NCBI GenBank assembly: GCA_900472575.1
Contig: UCIV01000005.1
Location: 1-64,000, forward strand
DNA: 64,000 nucleotides
Source of the DNA: Hyphomicrobiales bacterium
Lineage (GTDB): Bacteria; Pseudomonadota; Alphaproteobacteria; Rhizobiales; Rhizobiaceae
Reading direction: 5' to 3'
This document shows positions 54,147 to 62,081 of the stretch, piece by piece. The notes under the pieces were generated by a model. The model saw only the letters and a program-made list of their open reading frames with translations. It was not told where the DNA came from and did no database searches. Every line of letters begins with the position of its first letter. Within the stretch, counting starts at the first letter, position 1. A program made the translations under genes and the position numbers.

Positions 54147-54656
54147 ATGAGCATTAAGCAGAAGTTTGAAGAGCATTACATTATATACAGCATAACTCTT
54201 CTTTTGGTTGGGGGAGCTTCATCCGTTTCCGCCCAACTAGGGATCGAGACTTACTTTAAACGCCAAAATGAAGCGCAAGCGCAGATCGTTGCGGAAGCCG
54301 TTTCAGAGGCGCTGGCAACTGCAAAGCAAGAATTTGCCGACGAGATGGCTAAAGCTGTTTCAAAGGCGGTCGCGACTGCCAAGCAGGAATTTGCCGACGA
54401 GATGAAGGCGGAGACGAGTGCAATGTTGGCGCGAGTTGAAACAACAGTTCGCGACACCTACGCATCCGAAGCGAATTCAGTTTTTGCCAGCAACATGTCA
54501 GCAACCTCAAATGGCCGCTGGGGCACGAACCTCCATTATTCTGGAGGCTCGGCAGGATCTGCCAGAGCGAACACAAATGTAGGCGAGACAAGCCCATATT
54601 ACACAATTGGACCTGCTGGCTCTGCTAGTTTTTCCAAAGGCAAATCCAAAGAGTAA
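54147..54656 (+). CDS. membrane-anchored coiled-coil protein with a tandem repeat
   Basis: Protein of 169 residues from MSIKQKFEEHYIIYSITLLL at 54147, with GAGGG upstream. One membrane helix at about 10-30 (IYSITLLLVGGASSVSAQLG) is followed by a coiled coil that contains a tandem duplication of about 18 residues: LATAKQEFADEMAKAVSK and VATAKQEFADEMKAETSA. The C-terminal third is Gly/Ser-rich and probably disordered. It looks like a structural or envelope accessory protein; no family is recognised. A terminator follows at 54703. Confidence 0.65.
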   Translation: MSIKQKFEEHYIIYSITLLLVGGASSVSAQLGIETYFKRQNEAQAQIVAEAVSEALATAKQEFADEMAKAVSKAVATAKQEFADEMKAETSAMLARVETTVRDTYASEANSVFASNMSATSNGRWGTNLHYSGGSAGSARANTNVGETSPYYTIGPAGSASFSKGKSKE

Positions 54657-54702
54657 ATTTATCCAGACGGCTCGACCTCAGGACCGTCTCCGCAGCGATA
54701 CC

Positions 54703-54727
54703 AGGGCGGCCAATTGCCGCCCTTTTT
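54703..54727 (+). terminator. rho-independent terminator of the coiled-coil gene
   Basis: Perfect 8-bp stem AGGGCGGC / GCCGCCCT with a CAATT loop followed by TTTT. It lies 46 bp after the stop at 54656. Confidence 0.8.
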
Positions 54728-54903
54728 GGATTATTTTCTCACTTCACCGAACCAATTTTGACGCGGTGCGTCCTTCAGCGGCGGCATAAGAATGTTGTCG
54801 AGAAGCCGGCGGATCTGCGGAAGCGATCCACCAGAAACAAGCCGCCGCATATTGTTTAGACATGCATTGAGGTTCAATGATGATCCTGCATGCCTGACCC
54901 CAT

Positions 54904-55734
54904 TCAGTCCTCGAAATCCATGGCAAGTGTCGTCGCCTTATTGGCCTCCAGCTCAGCGAGACGCCCTTCAAGCGCTGCCTTTATCGACGGATAGGTGGCA
55001 CCGCCAAGGGCTAGGCGGAGCGGCGGATTTTCATGGCCGGCATAGTCGATCATCGCGTCCGCCATCCTGTCCGGGTCGCCCTTGATATCGAAACCACCGT
55101 TGAAGATGGCGTGACGAACCTGGCCTGCAGGCGTATCGGCGTAGATATCCATCGGCGCGGCGATGGACAGACCCTTGGCGAAATCGGTGCGCGTCGGCCC
55201 CGGTTCGACGATCGTAAACCTGATGCCAAAGGGTGCGACTTCCTTGGCAACGGCATCGACGAAACCTTCGATACCCCATTTGGTGGCGTGGTAGAGGGAG
55301 AAGCTGGGATAGGTGATCTGACCGCCTTCGGATGCCACCTGCTGGATCAACCCGCCGCCCTGGGCGCGAAGATGCGGCAGCGCCGCGCGAATGATCTGAA
55401 TCGAGCCGATCAGGTTGGTGTCGATCTGGCGGCGGATTTCCTCGTCACTCAACTCTTCCGCCGCACCGAACAGGCCATAGCCGGCATTGTTGACGACGAC
55501 ATCGATAGGGCCGAGTTCGGCGAATGCGCGGTCGACTGTGGCGCGTATCGCATCCTGATCGGTGAGATCGAGCTTTGCGATCCACAACCGGTCGCCATAG
55601 GTTTGGCGCAGATCGTCCAGCGCATCGATGCGCCGCAGGGTGGCGGCGACACGATCGCCTCGGGCGAGAAGCTTTTCGGTGAGCAGGCGGCCGAAGCCGG
55701 AGGATGTGCCGGTGATGAACCAGGTTCTGGACAT
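54904..55734 (-). CDS. short-chain dehydrogenase/reductase (SDR)
   Basis: Protein of 276 residues from MSRTWFITGTSSGFGRLLTE at 55734, with GAAGGAGAAAG upstream. Classical SDR motifs: nucleotide-binding TGTSSGFG (residues 8-15), NNAGYGLFGAAEELSDEEIR at about 87-106, catalytic Ser and YHATKWG at about 150. It resembles the oxidoreductases with the FDVVNNAG-type core that act on small aldehydes or ketones; the substrate is unknown. Divergent from a LysR gene that probably controls it. Confidence 0.92.
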   Translation of the reverse strand: MSRTWFITGTSSGFGRLLTEKLLARGDRVAATLRRIDALDDLRQTYGDRLWIAKLDLTDQDAIRATVDRAFAELGPIDVVVNNAGYGLFGAAEELSDEEIRRQIDTNLIGSIQIIRAALPHLRAQGGGLIQQVASEGGQITYPSFSLYHATKWGIEGFVDAVAKEVAPFGIRFTIVEPGPTRTDFAKGLSIAAPMDIYADTPAGQVRHAIFNGGFDIKGDPDRMADAMIDYAGHENPPLRLALGGATYPSIKAALEGRLAELEANKATTLAMDFED

Positions 55735-55858
55735 TATCTTTCTCCTTCGTTCTGCGGCTTGCCGAGTTTTTCGAAGCCGGAGTTTCTGCAGGGAAGATAG
55801 CCCTTGCCAATTCATGCCATAAGCAGTTCAATCCTGCATAAGCTGGTGAAATTTCCCC

Positions 55859-56797
55859 ATGAATGAAAAGCCGACGCTCAATGACCTTGCGGCCTTTACG
55901 GCGATTATCGCGCATCGCAGTTTTCGCAAGGCGGCAGAGGAATTGGGGCTGTCGCCCTCGACGCTGAGTCACATGATGCGCGGGCTGGAGGCGAGGATGG
56001 GCGTGCGCCTGCTCAACCGAACGACACGTAGCGTCTCGCCTACCGAGGCAGGTGAGCGGCTGGTGGCAAGGCTCGGGCCGGCGCTGCGCGAACTCGATGC
56101 GGCACTGGAAGCGGTCGATGATTTTCGCGGCGGGCCGAGCGGCACGGTCAGGATCAACACCAGCAGCATCGTCATTCGCAGGCTGCTGGACAATGCGGTT
56201 CCGGCATTTCTCGCCCGTTATCCGGACGTGGCGCTGGATCTGGTCAGCGACGGGCGGCTGGTCGATATCGTAGCAGACGGGTTCGATGCCGGGATCAGGC
56301 TGCGCGAGAGCGTGCCGCAGGACATGATCGCCATCGCGTTCGGCGGCCCTGCCCGCTTCATCACGGTGGCCTCGCCGGATTATATCGCCACCCGCGGCGA
56401 ACCACTCGTGCCGCAGGACCTTTTACGACACGACTGCATCCGGCTGAGGATGCCGAGCGGCAAGCTCTATAGGTGGGAATTCGAACGGCGCGGCGAAGAG
56501 ATTGTCGTGGATGTTTCCGGTCCACTGACGCTCGACGATACCGAGTTGATGGCAAAGGCTGCCGCGGCGGGTCTCGGCATCGCCTATGTGCCGCAGCATG
56601 TGGCGGAAGACTATATCCGGCAAGGAAGGCTTGTTGCCGTACTTTCCGACTGGTGTCCGGAGATCGACGGCCTTTGCCTCTATTATCCGGGGCACAGGCA
56701 TGTGCCGACCGGATTGCGCGCCTTCATCGACATATTGAAGGAGACGGACGGAAAACTCAGTCCTTCTCGACTGGCCGCGAGTAATCCCCGTCGCTGA
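55859..56797 (+). CDS. LysR-family transcriptional regulator
   Basis: Protein of 312 residues. N-terminal winged helix: [57 protein letters not shown]. The C-terminal effector domain of the LTTR group ([40 protein letters not shown]) follows. It is of the AaeR/DhcR-like branch that often regulates an adjacent SDR or dehydrogenase. The 124-bp divergent region upstream holds CATAAGC direct repeats that may be its binding site. Its 3' end overlaps the convergent cupin gene by 41 bp. Confidence 0.92.
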   Translation: MNEKPTLNDLAAFTAIIAHRSFRKAAEELGLSPSTLSHMMRGLEARMGVRLLNRTTRSVSPTEAGERLVARLGPALRELDAALEAVDDFRGGPSGTVRINTSSIVIRRLLDNAVPAFLARYPDVALDLVSDGRLVDIVADGFDAGIRLRESVPQDMIAIAFGGPARFITVASPDYIATRGEPLVPQDLLRHDCIRLRMPSGKLYRWEFERRGEEIVVDVSGPLTLDDTELMAKAAAAGLGIAYVPQHVAEDYIRQGRLVAVLSDWCPEIDGLCLYYPGHRHVPTGLRAFIDILKETDGKLSPSRLAASNPRR

Positions 56798-57167
56798 CCG
56801 GCTCCAGCCAGTCGGCGGTGACGCCATCCTGCGCCTCCTGGATGGCGATATGGGTCATGGCCGTTTCGACGCCTGCGCCATGCCAGTGTTTTTCGCCCGG
56901 AGAAAACCAGACCACATCGCCCGGACGCAATTCCCTGACCGGGCCGCCTTCAGTCTGGGCGCGGCCGAAACCTGCGGTGATTATCAGCGTCTGGCCGAGC
57001 GGATGGGTGTGCCAGTTGGTACGGGCACCGGGTTCGAAGGTGACGCTTGCGGCGCGCACCCGCGCCGGTTCCGGCGCCTCCATCAGCGGGTCGAGCCGCA
57101 CCGTGCCGGTAAAATAATCCGCCGGCTGTTTCTTCGAGGCCTGTGAGCCGCTGCGCCTGATATCCAT
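56757..57167 (-). CDS. cupin domain protein
   Basis: Protein of 136 residues, one cupin barrel. Metal ligands are visible: the first motif [20 protein letters not shown] and the second motif [20 protein letters not shown]. This matches the quercetinase-like / carboxymuconolactone-decarboxylase-associated cupins; the reaction is unknown. Its stop lies 41 bp inside the convergent LysR gene. Confidence 0.88.
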   Translation of the reverse strand: MDIRRSGSQASKKQPADYFTGTVRLDPLMEAPEPARVRAASVTFEPGARTNWHTHPLGQTLIITAGFGRAQTEGGPVRELRPGDVVWFSPGEKHWHGAGVETAMTHIAIQEAQDGVTADWLEPVSDGDYSRPVEKD

Positions 57168-57242
57168 TTCGGGTGTCCTTTGCTTCCAAGTATCGCCGGC
57201 AATGTAGGGTGTTGGATGGAAACGCAGAATACGCTGGACAGT

Positions 57243-57752
57243 TCAGACCTTAGTGAGTTTCAGCTCCATGCAGGTCAGGTCCAGCCAGCGGCCGAATTTC
57301 GTGCCAACCTCGGAGAATGTGCCGGCGATGCGGAAGCCGAGCGCTTTGTGGAGCGCGATCGAGGCCTGGTTTTCGGCTTCGATTGCGGCGATCATCACAT
57401 GCACGCCGTTCGAGGCGGCGCGGGCGATCAGTTCTTCCATCAGCTTGCGGCCAAGACCGTGGCCGCGGAAGGACTTGTGGACATAGACCGAATGTTCGAC
57501 GGTGAAGCGGTAGCCGTCGAAGGCGCGCCAATCGCCATAAGAGGCGTAACCGGCAACCTCGCCATCGAGCTGCGCGACGATAACCGGAAAACCCTTCGCC
57601 TTACGTGCATCGAACCATGCGCGGCGGTTTTCGATATCAACCAGCGTCTCGTTCCAGATCGCCGTCGTGTTGAGAACCGCGTCGTTATAAATCTCCATGA
57701 TGCCGTGCAGGTCGGCCTCAGCTGCGTCGCGGATGATCGGGGTACTGCTCAT
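57243..57752 (-). CDS. MnaT-like amino-acid/phosphinothricin acetyltransferase
   Basis: Protein of 169 residues from the ATG at 57752 (a GTG four codons earlier is less likely). It closely follows the YncA/MnaT pattern: IMEIYNDAVLNTTAIWNETL, GYASYGDWRAFDGYRFTVEH, SVYVHKSFRGHGLGRKLMEE (acetyl-CoA loop RGHGLG), MIAAIEAENQASIALHKALG and VGTKFGRWLDLTCMELKL. Members acetylate methionine derivatives and, in the Pat/Bar branch, phosphinothricin. It probably detoxifies amino-acid analogues in the cytoplasm. Confidence 0.9.
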   Translation of the reverse strand: MSSTPIIRDAAEADLHGIMEIYNDAVLNTTAIWNETLVDIENRRAWFDARKAKGFPVIVAQLDGEVAGYASYGDWRAFDGYRFTVEHSVYVHKSFRGHGLGRKLMEELIARAASNGVHVMIAAIEAENQASIALHKALGFRIAGTFSEVGTKFGRWLDLTCMELKLTKV

Positions 57753-57836
57753 TGCGCTGTCCACTATATTACAATTTCATCCACCTTAGCAGACGGCATC
57801 TATCTGTCGAGGGCTGTCAGCGACAGGGCTCACTGT

Positions 57837-58505
57837 TCAGATGCTGCCGGTCAGGCTGAAACAGGTCATCACGGCACCATAATGGACCGCGGCGGCGGCA
57901 ACGACAAAGCCGTGCCAGATTGCGTTCTGGAAACGCAACTTTTCCCAGACATGGAAGATGACGCCTAGCGAGTAGATCAGCCCGCCGATGACGATCAGAA
58001 GGGTGGTGACCGTCGGCAGATATTGCGAGACCTCTTCCATCACCACCACACCGCTCCAGCCCATTGCAAGGTAAAGCAGAATGGCGAGCCTGTCGTAGCG
58101 GCCGGGGAAGAGGCATTTCAGCGATACGCCGACGATGGCGGTGATCCATATGGCCGCCAGCATTGCGGCAATCCAGGGATCGTGAGCCGCACCGCGCTGC
58201 AGGAAAGGCGTGTAGGTGGCGGCAATCAGGATGAAGATCGCCGAATGATCAAGCCGGCGCAGTATCCATTTGGTGCGCGAATGCGGCCAGATATTGTAGG
58301 TGAAAGAGACCGACAGGCAGAGGATCAGCCCCAGCCCATAGATCCAGGCTGCGGCGAGTTCGCCATAGCTCGACCAGACGGTGGCATAAAAGATCAGGGC
58401 TGTGGCACCAACGAGGGCAAAAACTATCCCGATCCCGTGGACAATACCGTCCGCGATGACCTCGTGCAGATCGTAACGCCGTCCGAAGTTGAAGAGTTCA
58501 CTCAT
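57837..58505 (-). CDS. hemolysin III family membrane protein
   Basis: Protein of 222 residues from the ATG at 58505. Seven membrane helices of the HlyIII/PAQR superfamily with the metal-site landmarks: RRYDLHEVIADGIVHGIGIV, WPHSRTKWILRRLDHSAIFI with the His and Asp, and VWEKLRFQNAIWHGFVVAAA with the C-terminal His. The family contains haemolysin III and YqfA homologues; the activity here is unknown. It reads in the same direction as the universal stress gene upstream but is 137 bp away. Confidence 0.9.
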   Translation of the reverse strand: MSELFNFGRRYDLHEVIADGIVHGIGIVFALVGATALIFYATVWSSYGELAAAWIYGLGLILCLSVSFTYNIWPHSRTKWILRRLDHSAIFILIAATYTPFLQRGAAHDPWIAAMLAAIWITAIVGVSLKCLFPGRYDRLAILLYLAMGWSGVVVMEEVSQYLPTVTTLLIVIGGLIYSLGVIFHVWEKLRFQNAIWHGFVVAAAAVHYGAVMTCFSLTGSI

Positions 58506-58642
58506 TCCAAAAGCCGTCTCCGTCCGACGACAGAATGCGTGGCGTCGCCGGTTAAGGCAAGACTTGTGAGGCGAGTACCGCCTCACATTCGGTTTAAAGC
58601 CGTAAGATCGGAGTATCCGTCTATCCGTGCGACGTCATGATT

Positions 58643-59053
58643 TCAGCGGTCGATCAGCACCGAGCATTTTGCGTGGCGGACGACGCGGTCGGCAGTGGCG
58701 CCGATAATGTAGTTGCTGAGATCGGGAACATGCGAGGCAACGATGATGAGATCGGCCTTTGCGTCTTCGGCGGCGGCCAGTATTTCGCGCGCCGGCGCGC
58801 CCTGGCGGATTTCGATATCGGCCTTGACTCCGGCCGTGTTGCGAAGTTCGGTCAGTTCTGTTTCAGCCCGCTTGCGGGCATCGACGAGCATGTCGATGGA
58901 CAGATCCGACACGACATAGGCCGGCAGTTCCTCGACGACGTTGATCATCAGAATGCGGCCACCTGCAGCAGACAGCTGTGCGGCCTGCTTCAATATACGT
59001 TCAGCCTTTTCCGCCTGGGCTATATCGACTGCTACAAGGATCGTTTTGTACAT
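58643..59053 (-). CDS. universal stress protein (UspA family)
   Basis: Protein of 136 residues from MYKTILVAVDIAQAEKAERI at 59053, with GAAGGAGA upstream. One Usp domain: ILVAVDI at the N-terminus, GGRILMINVVEELPAYV in the middle and LIIVASHVPDLSNYIIGATA with DRVVRHAKCSVLI at the C-terminus. Such proteins help survival under starvation or low oxygen. A perfect FNR/FixK anaerobox lies 52 bp upstream of the start codon, so expression under oxygen limitation is likely. Confidence 0.92.
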   Translation of the reverse strand: MYKTILVAVDIAQAEKAERILKQAAQLSAAGGRILMINVVEELPAYVVSDLSIDMLVDARKRAETELTELRNTAGVKADIEIRQGAPAREILAAAEDAKADLIIVASHVPDLSNYIIGATADRVVRHAKCSVLIDR

Positions 59054-59104
59054 TTCAATCTCCTTCAACTGTCCAGCATTTTTGCCCAGCTTACACCTAC
59101 CGCC

Positions 59105-59118
59105 TTGATTCGCATCAA
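59105..59118 (-). promoter_or_regulatory. FNR/FixK-type anaerobox upstream of the universal stress gene
   Basis: TTGAT-TCGC-ATCAA, a perfect match to the FNR/FixK/FnrN consensus TTGAT-N4-ATCAA. Its centre at about 59111 puts the expected start of transcription near 59070 for a class II activated promoter (-41.5), 17 bp before the usp start codon. Spacing is as seen in known FixK targets. Confidence 0.75.
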
Positions 59119-59212
59119 GCTTCATTGTTCACCTTTTAAGAACGAAGCTTCTCTCATTTTTCGACTTTCGTGAACGATGAGAATGGGCGATATTTCGGCA
59201 TCGCGGCTTTGC

Positions 59213-59232
59213 CGCCGCAGACGTCTGCGGCG
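59213..59232. promoter_or_regulatory. 20-bp perfect palindrome upstream of the VOC gene
   Basis: CGCCGCAGACGTCTGCGGCG is a perfect palindrome with no spacer, 26 bp before the start codon of the VOC gene. It could be the operator of an unidentified regulator or an mRNA leader hairpin that affects ribosome access. No regulator gene is adjacent. Confidence 0.45.
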
Positions 59233-59258
59233 ATGCAAACTCGCCCCGGAGAGTATCA

Positions 59259-60125
59259 ATGAGCAATTCTTCTGAAGCAGCTTTCGCCCTGACACGCCCG
59301 GCTCATGTGGACCGCGCGCATCTGGTGGTTACCGATCTCGATACCACATCGAAATTCTATCAAGAGATCATCGGCCTGTCGGTGTTGGAAAAGAGTGCCA
59401 GCGGCGTGCTGCTTGGCGCCCATGGCCTGCCTCTGTTGCAGCTTACGACCGACAGCACTGTTACTCGCGCACCGCGCCAGGCTGCAGGTCTTTTTCACAC
59501 CGCATTTCTGATGCCGAACCGTCTGGAACTTGCCCACTGGCTGGCGAATGCGGCGCACAAGGGCGTGCAGCTCGACGGCGCGTCGGACCATCTGGTCTCG
59601 GAAGCACTCTATCTGTCGGATCCGGAAGGCAACGGTATCGAGATCTATCGTGACCGCACGCCGGATGAATGGACCTATTTTCCGGATGGAACGGTGCAGA
59701 TGGCAACCGACCGGCTGAACCTCCAGGCGCTTTACGACTCGGCGCCAAAGAGCGACTGGAACGGCATGGCACCGGGCACATCCGTTGGTCATATCCACCT
59801 GCAGGTCGGCGACATTCCGCAAGCGGACGCATTCTATCGCGACGTGCTGGGGTTGAAAATCATGGCGCGCTATCCGGGTGCGAGCTTCTTTGCCACCGGC
59901 GGCTACCACCATCATATCGCGGCCAATATCTGGAACAGCCGGGGCGCTCAGCCACGCCAAGACAACATGACCGGCCTTTCCGATTACACGGTGCGCTTCA
60001 ACGACAAGGAAGCACTTTCCAAGGCACTCGCAGCGCTGGAAACCCAGGAAATCTCAACGACGAAGACAGCCGAAGGACATGCGCTGAAAGACCCGTGGGG
60101 TATCGGCCTGACGTTGGCAGCTTGA
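59259..60125 (+). CDS. VOC-family protein (extradiol-dioxygenase-like, CatE-type)
   Basis: Protein of 288 residues, two VOC modules. First: HVDRAHLVVTDLDTTSKFYQ to ALYLSDPEGNGIEIYRDRTP. Second: SVGHIHLQVGDIPQADAFYR, with YHHHIAANIWNSRG and the late GHALKDPWGIGLTL. The His and Glu ligands of the extradiol-dioxygenase metal centre (His in RAHLVV, Glu in NGIEIY) are visible in module one. It resembles the CatE-like ring-cleavage branch; the substrate is unknown. A terminator follows at 60178. Confidence 0.88.
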   Translation: MSNSSEAAFALTRPAHVDRAHLVVTDLDTTSKFYQEIIGLSVLEKSASGVLLGAHGLPLLQLTTDSTVTRAPRQAAGLFHTAFLMPNRLELAHWLANAAHKGVQLDGASDHLVSEALYLSDPEGNGIEIYRDRTPDEWTYFPDGTVQMATDRLNLQALYDSAPKSDWNGMAPGTSVGHIHLQVGDIPQADAFYRDVLGLKIMARYPGASFFATGGYHHHIAANIWNSRGAQPRQDNMTGLSDYTVRFNDKEALSKALAALETQEISTTKTAEGHALKDPWGIGLTLAA

Positions 60126-60177
60126 GGCCTCCAGTATCGACCTGTTTGGCAGGATTACCAGAAAGCTAATAAACACT

Positions 60178-60206
60178 CGGCGCTCCGGAACCGGAGTGCC
60201 GTTTTT
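60178..60206 (+). terminator. rho-independent terminator of the VOC gene
   Basis: CGGC-G-CTCCGG-AA-CCGGAG-T-GCCG stem with one internal mismatch, followed by five T, 53 bp after the stop codon at 60125. Confidence 0.82.
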
Positions 60207-60242
60207 GCGTTTTGTCGCAGGCTCGGGGCACTCAGGAAACAC

Positions 60243-61409
60243 ATGACAACGACCAGCGCGCGCGGCAGCGGCAAGCCGAAGAAGCATTTCGTAGATTTTT
60301 CGTCGCGTCGGCGCGAGGCATTCGCTGTCGTCGAGGAAGAAGATCTGAGCTCGGCCGAGGATGTCCCGCTGGGACGTGACGCACTCAATGTGGCCATGGC
60401 CTGGGCCGTGATCGGCATATTTGCGATCATCTTCTTCGCCATCCTTCATTATATGGCGCTGATCCTCATCCCCATCACACTTGCAGTCGTGGTGGGACTG
60501 ATCCTCGGGCTTGTGGCAGACAAGCTCGGCCGGGCGGGCGTGCCGCGTTTCGGCATTGCCGTAATCCTGTCGACCCTTGTGTTTCTCGTACTGTTCGTGA
60601 TCGCCAATGCGCTGGCGGAACCGGTTGCAACGCTCATGCGGGAGGGGCCGACATTCGTCGAACGCTCCTACGATCGCCTCATGCCTTTTTTGGAACGTCA
60701 GCACTGGCTGAACATCTCCCCGGCCACGTTCCAGACCGGTACGATGTCGATGGACAAGCTGTTGGAGAACTCCACCAACATTCTGGGCGTGGTAACGGCC
60801 AGCCTGACACCTGCGATCATTCAGGGGATGATCTTCTTTGCTGCGCTGCTGCTGTTCCTTTATGGACGTCTGAGGCTTCGCAGAACCGTGATCATGGCGT
60901 TTCCGAACCGCCGCCAGCGTCTGATCACAATCAGGATACTGAACTCGATCGATGAGGTCCTGGGCTATTATTTCGCGACAGCCAGCGTCATGTATTTCTG
61001 CCTCGGCATCGTAATGACGGTAATCGCGTGGCTGTGCGGACTGAGCATGCCGGTGCTGTGGGGCATGTTCGCGTTTCTCTCAAGCTTCATCCCGTTCCTC
61101 GGGATCACGCTGATGACGATCTCGGTGGCGATTGCCGGCATTCTCACCCATGACGCCATTCTCCTGGCGCTGCTGCCGGCCTTCCTGTTTTTCACCGTGC
61201 ATCTCGCGATGGAAAACCTGATCTTTCCGGCGGTGATGGGGCGTCAGTGGGAGATCAATCCCTTCGTCGTCTTCCTCGCCATCCTGTTCTGGACCTGGAT
61301 GTGGGGAGCTGTCGGCGCGATGCTGGCACTGCCACTTTCGCTGATCCTCATGACGGTGCTGGCGGAACTGTTTCCCGAGCGTAAGGCAACGCCAAACCTG
61401 CCGGGTTGA
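60243..61409 (+). CDS. AI-2E family transporter
   Basis: Protein of 388 residues. After a cytoplasmic N-terminus of about 60 residues, eight membrane helices appear (IGIFAIIFFAILHYMALILI, LIPITLAVVVGLILG, IAVILSTLVFLVLFVIANAL). The family motifs LWGMFAFLSSFIPFLGITLM and ILFWTWMWGAVGAMLALPLS near the C-terminus fit the UPF0118/AI-2E group. Members include the AI-2 exporter TqsA and a Na+/H+ antiporter; the substrate here is not determined. Monocistronic. Confidence 0.92.
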   Translation: MTTTSARGSGKPKKHFVDFSSRRREAFAVVEEEDLSSAEDVPLGRDALNVAMAWAVIGIFAIIFFAILHYMALILIPITLAVVVGLILGLVADKLGRAGVPRFGIAVILSTLVFLVLFVIANALAEPVATLMREGPTFVERSYDRLMPFLERQHWLNISPATFQTGTMSMDKLLENSTNILGVVTASLTPAIIQGMIFFAALLLFLYGRLRLRRTVIMAFPNRRQRLITIRILNSIDEVLGYYFATASVMYFCLGIVMTVIAWLCGLSMPVLWGMFAFLSSFIPFLGITLMTISVAIAGILTHDAILLALLPAFLFFTVHLAMENLIFPAVMGRQWEINPFVVFLAILFWTWMWGAVGAMLALPLSLILMTVLAELFPERKATPNLPG

Positions 61410-61422
61410 GGCTGGAGAAGCA

Positions 61423-61445
61423 CCGCAGCATTATCGATGCTGCGG
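61423..61445. terminator. hairpin between convergent genes
   Basis: Perfect 9-bp stem CCGCAGCAT / ATGCTGCGG with a TATCG loop between the AI-2E transporter (+) and the DUF930 gene (-). No clear T-run follows on either strand, so it may be a weak bidirectional terminator or an mRNA-end stabilising hairpin. Confidence 0.45.
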
Positions 61446-61455
61446 CGACACAGGA

Positions 61456-61842
61456 TCAGTCGTAGAGGTAATATTTGTCCCAAAGGTCACGGGTGACCTT
61501 GGAGCCGATCGTATAGTCGAAGGACATGATCTTCAGGCCGGCCTCACCGGTTTCGCATTTGAACTTGAGGCGGTACCAATCCCCCGCGCTGCGGAAGACG
61601 GCGCCTGGTGCCTTCAGTTTGTTTCCGTCCTCGATCGTATCGGAAAAGGTGTAGGCGATGACCTTGTCGGGGCGGAATTCGCCGGTTTTGCGAATCTGGT
61701 CCATCGCTTCCATGTCGCAACGCTGCTCTCGACGTTCATCAGGGTCCAGGGCGTTCAATTGCCTGGTAACGCGCGCATCCAGCGCATGTGCCGCAGACGC
61801 GGAAAACAGGACAAGAGCCATCACCGACAGCTGTTTCTTCAT
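61456..61842 (-). CDS. DUF930 domain protein, secreted
   Basis: Protein of 128 residues from MKKQLSVMALVLFSASAAHA at 61842 with AGGGATCAC upstream; longer upstream frames lack support. A cleavable signal peptide is followed by a small DUF930 domain (LDARVTRQLNALDPDERREQ, RCDMEAMDQIRKTGEFRPDK, YRLKFKCETGEAGLKIMSFD, GSKVTRDLWDKYYLYD) with two cysteines that may form a disulfide in the periplasm. The family is mostly rhizobial, with no known function. Confidence 0.9.
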   Translation of the reverse strand: MKKQLSVMALVLFSASAAHALDARVTRQLNALDPDERREQRCDMEAMDQIRKTGEFRPDKVIAYTFSDTIEDGNKLKAPGAVFRSAGDWYRLKFKCETGEAGLKIMSFDYTIGSKVTRDLWDKYYLYD

Positions 61843-62081
61843 GTGATCCCTACTCATATCGACTTGGATGGCGCGGAAACTAGGAGACGTGCAGTCAATT
61901 GACCACCAACCAAGGCGCGAAATACCATGATGTGAACAGACGAGGCGGTGAGCGGAGAAAAATGGCTGAACAGGTGCTTTCGGATGCAAAGAAGAAGTAA
62001 CGCGCGTCGTCATCACTGCTTGCCTCTCAGGCGCCCACAACCTATCTCTGGCACTCCTTCCTTTCATACCGGAGTGCTCCC

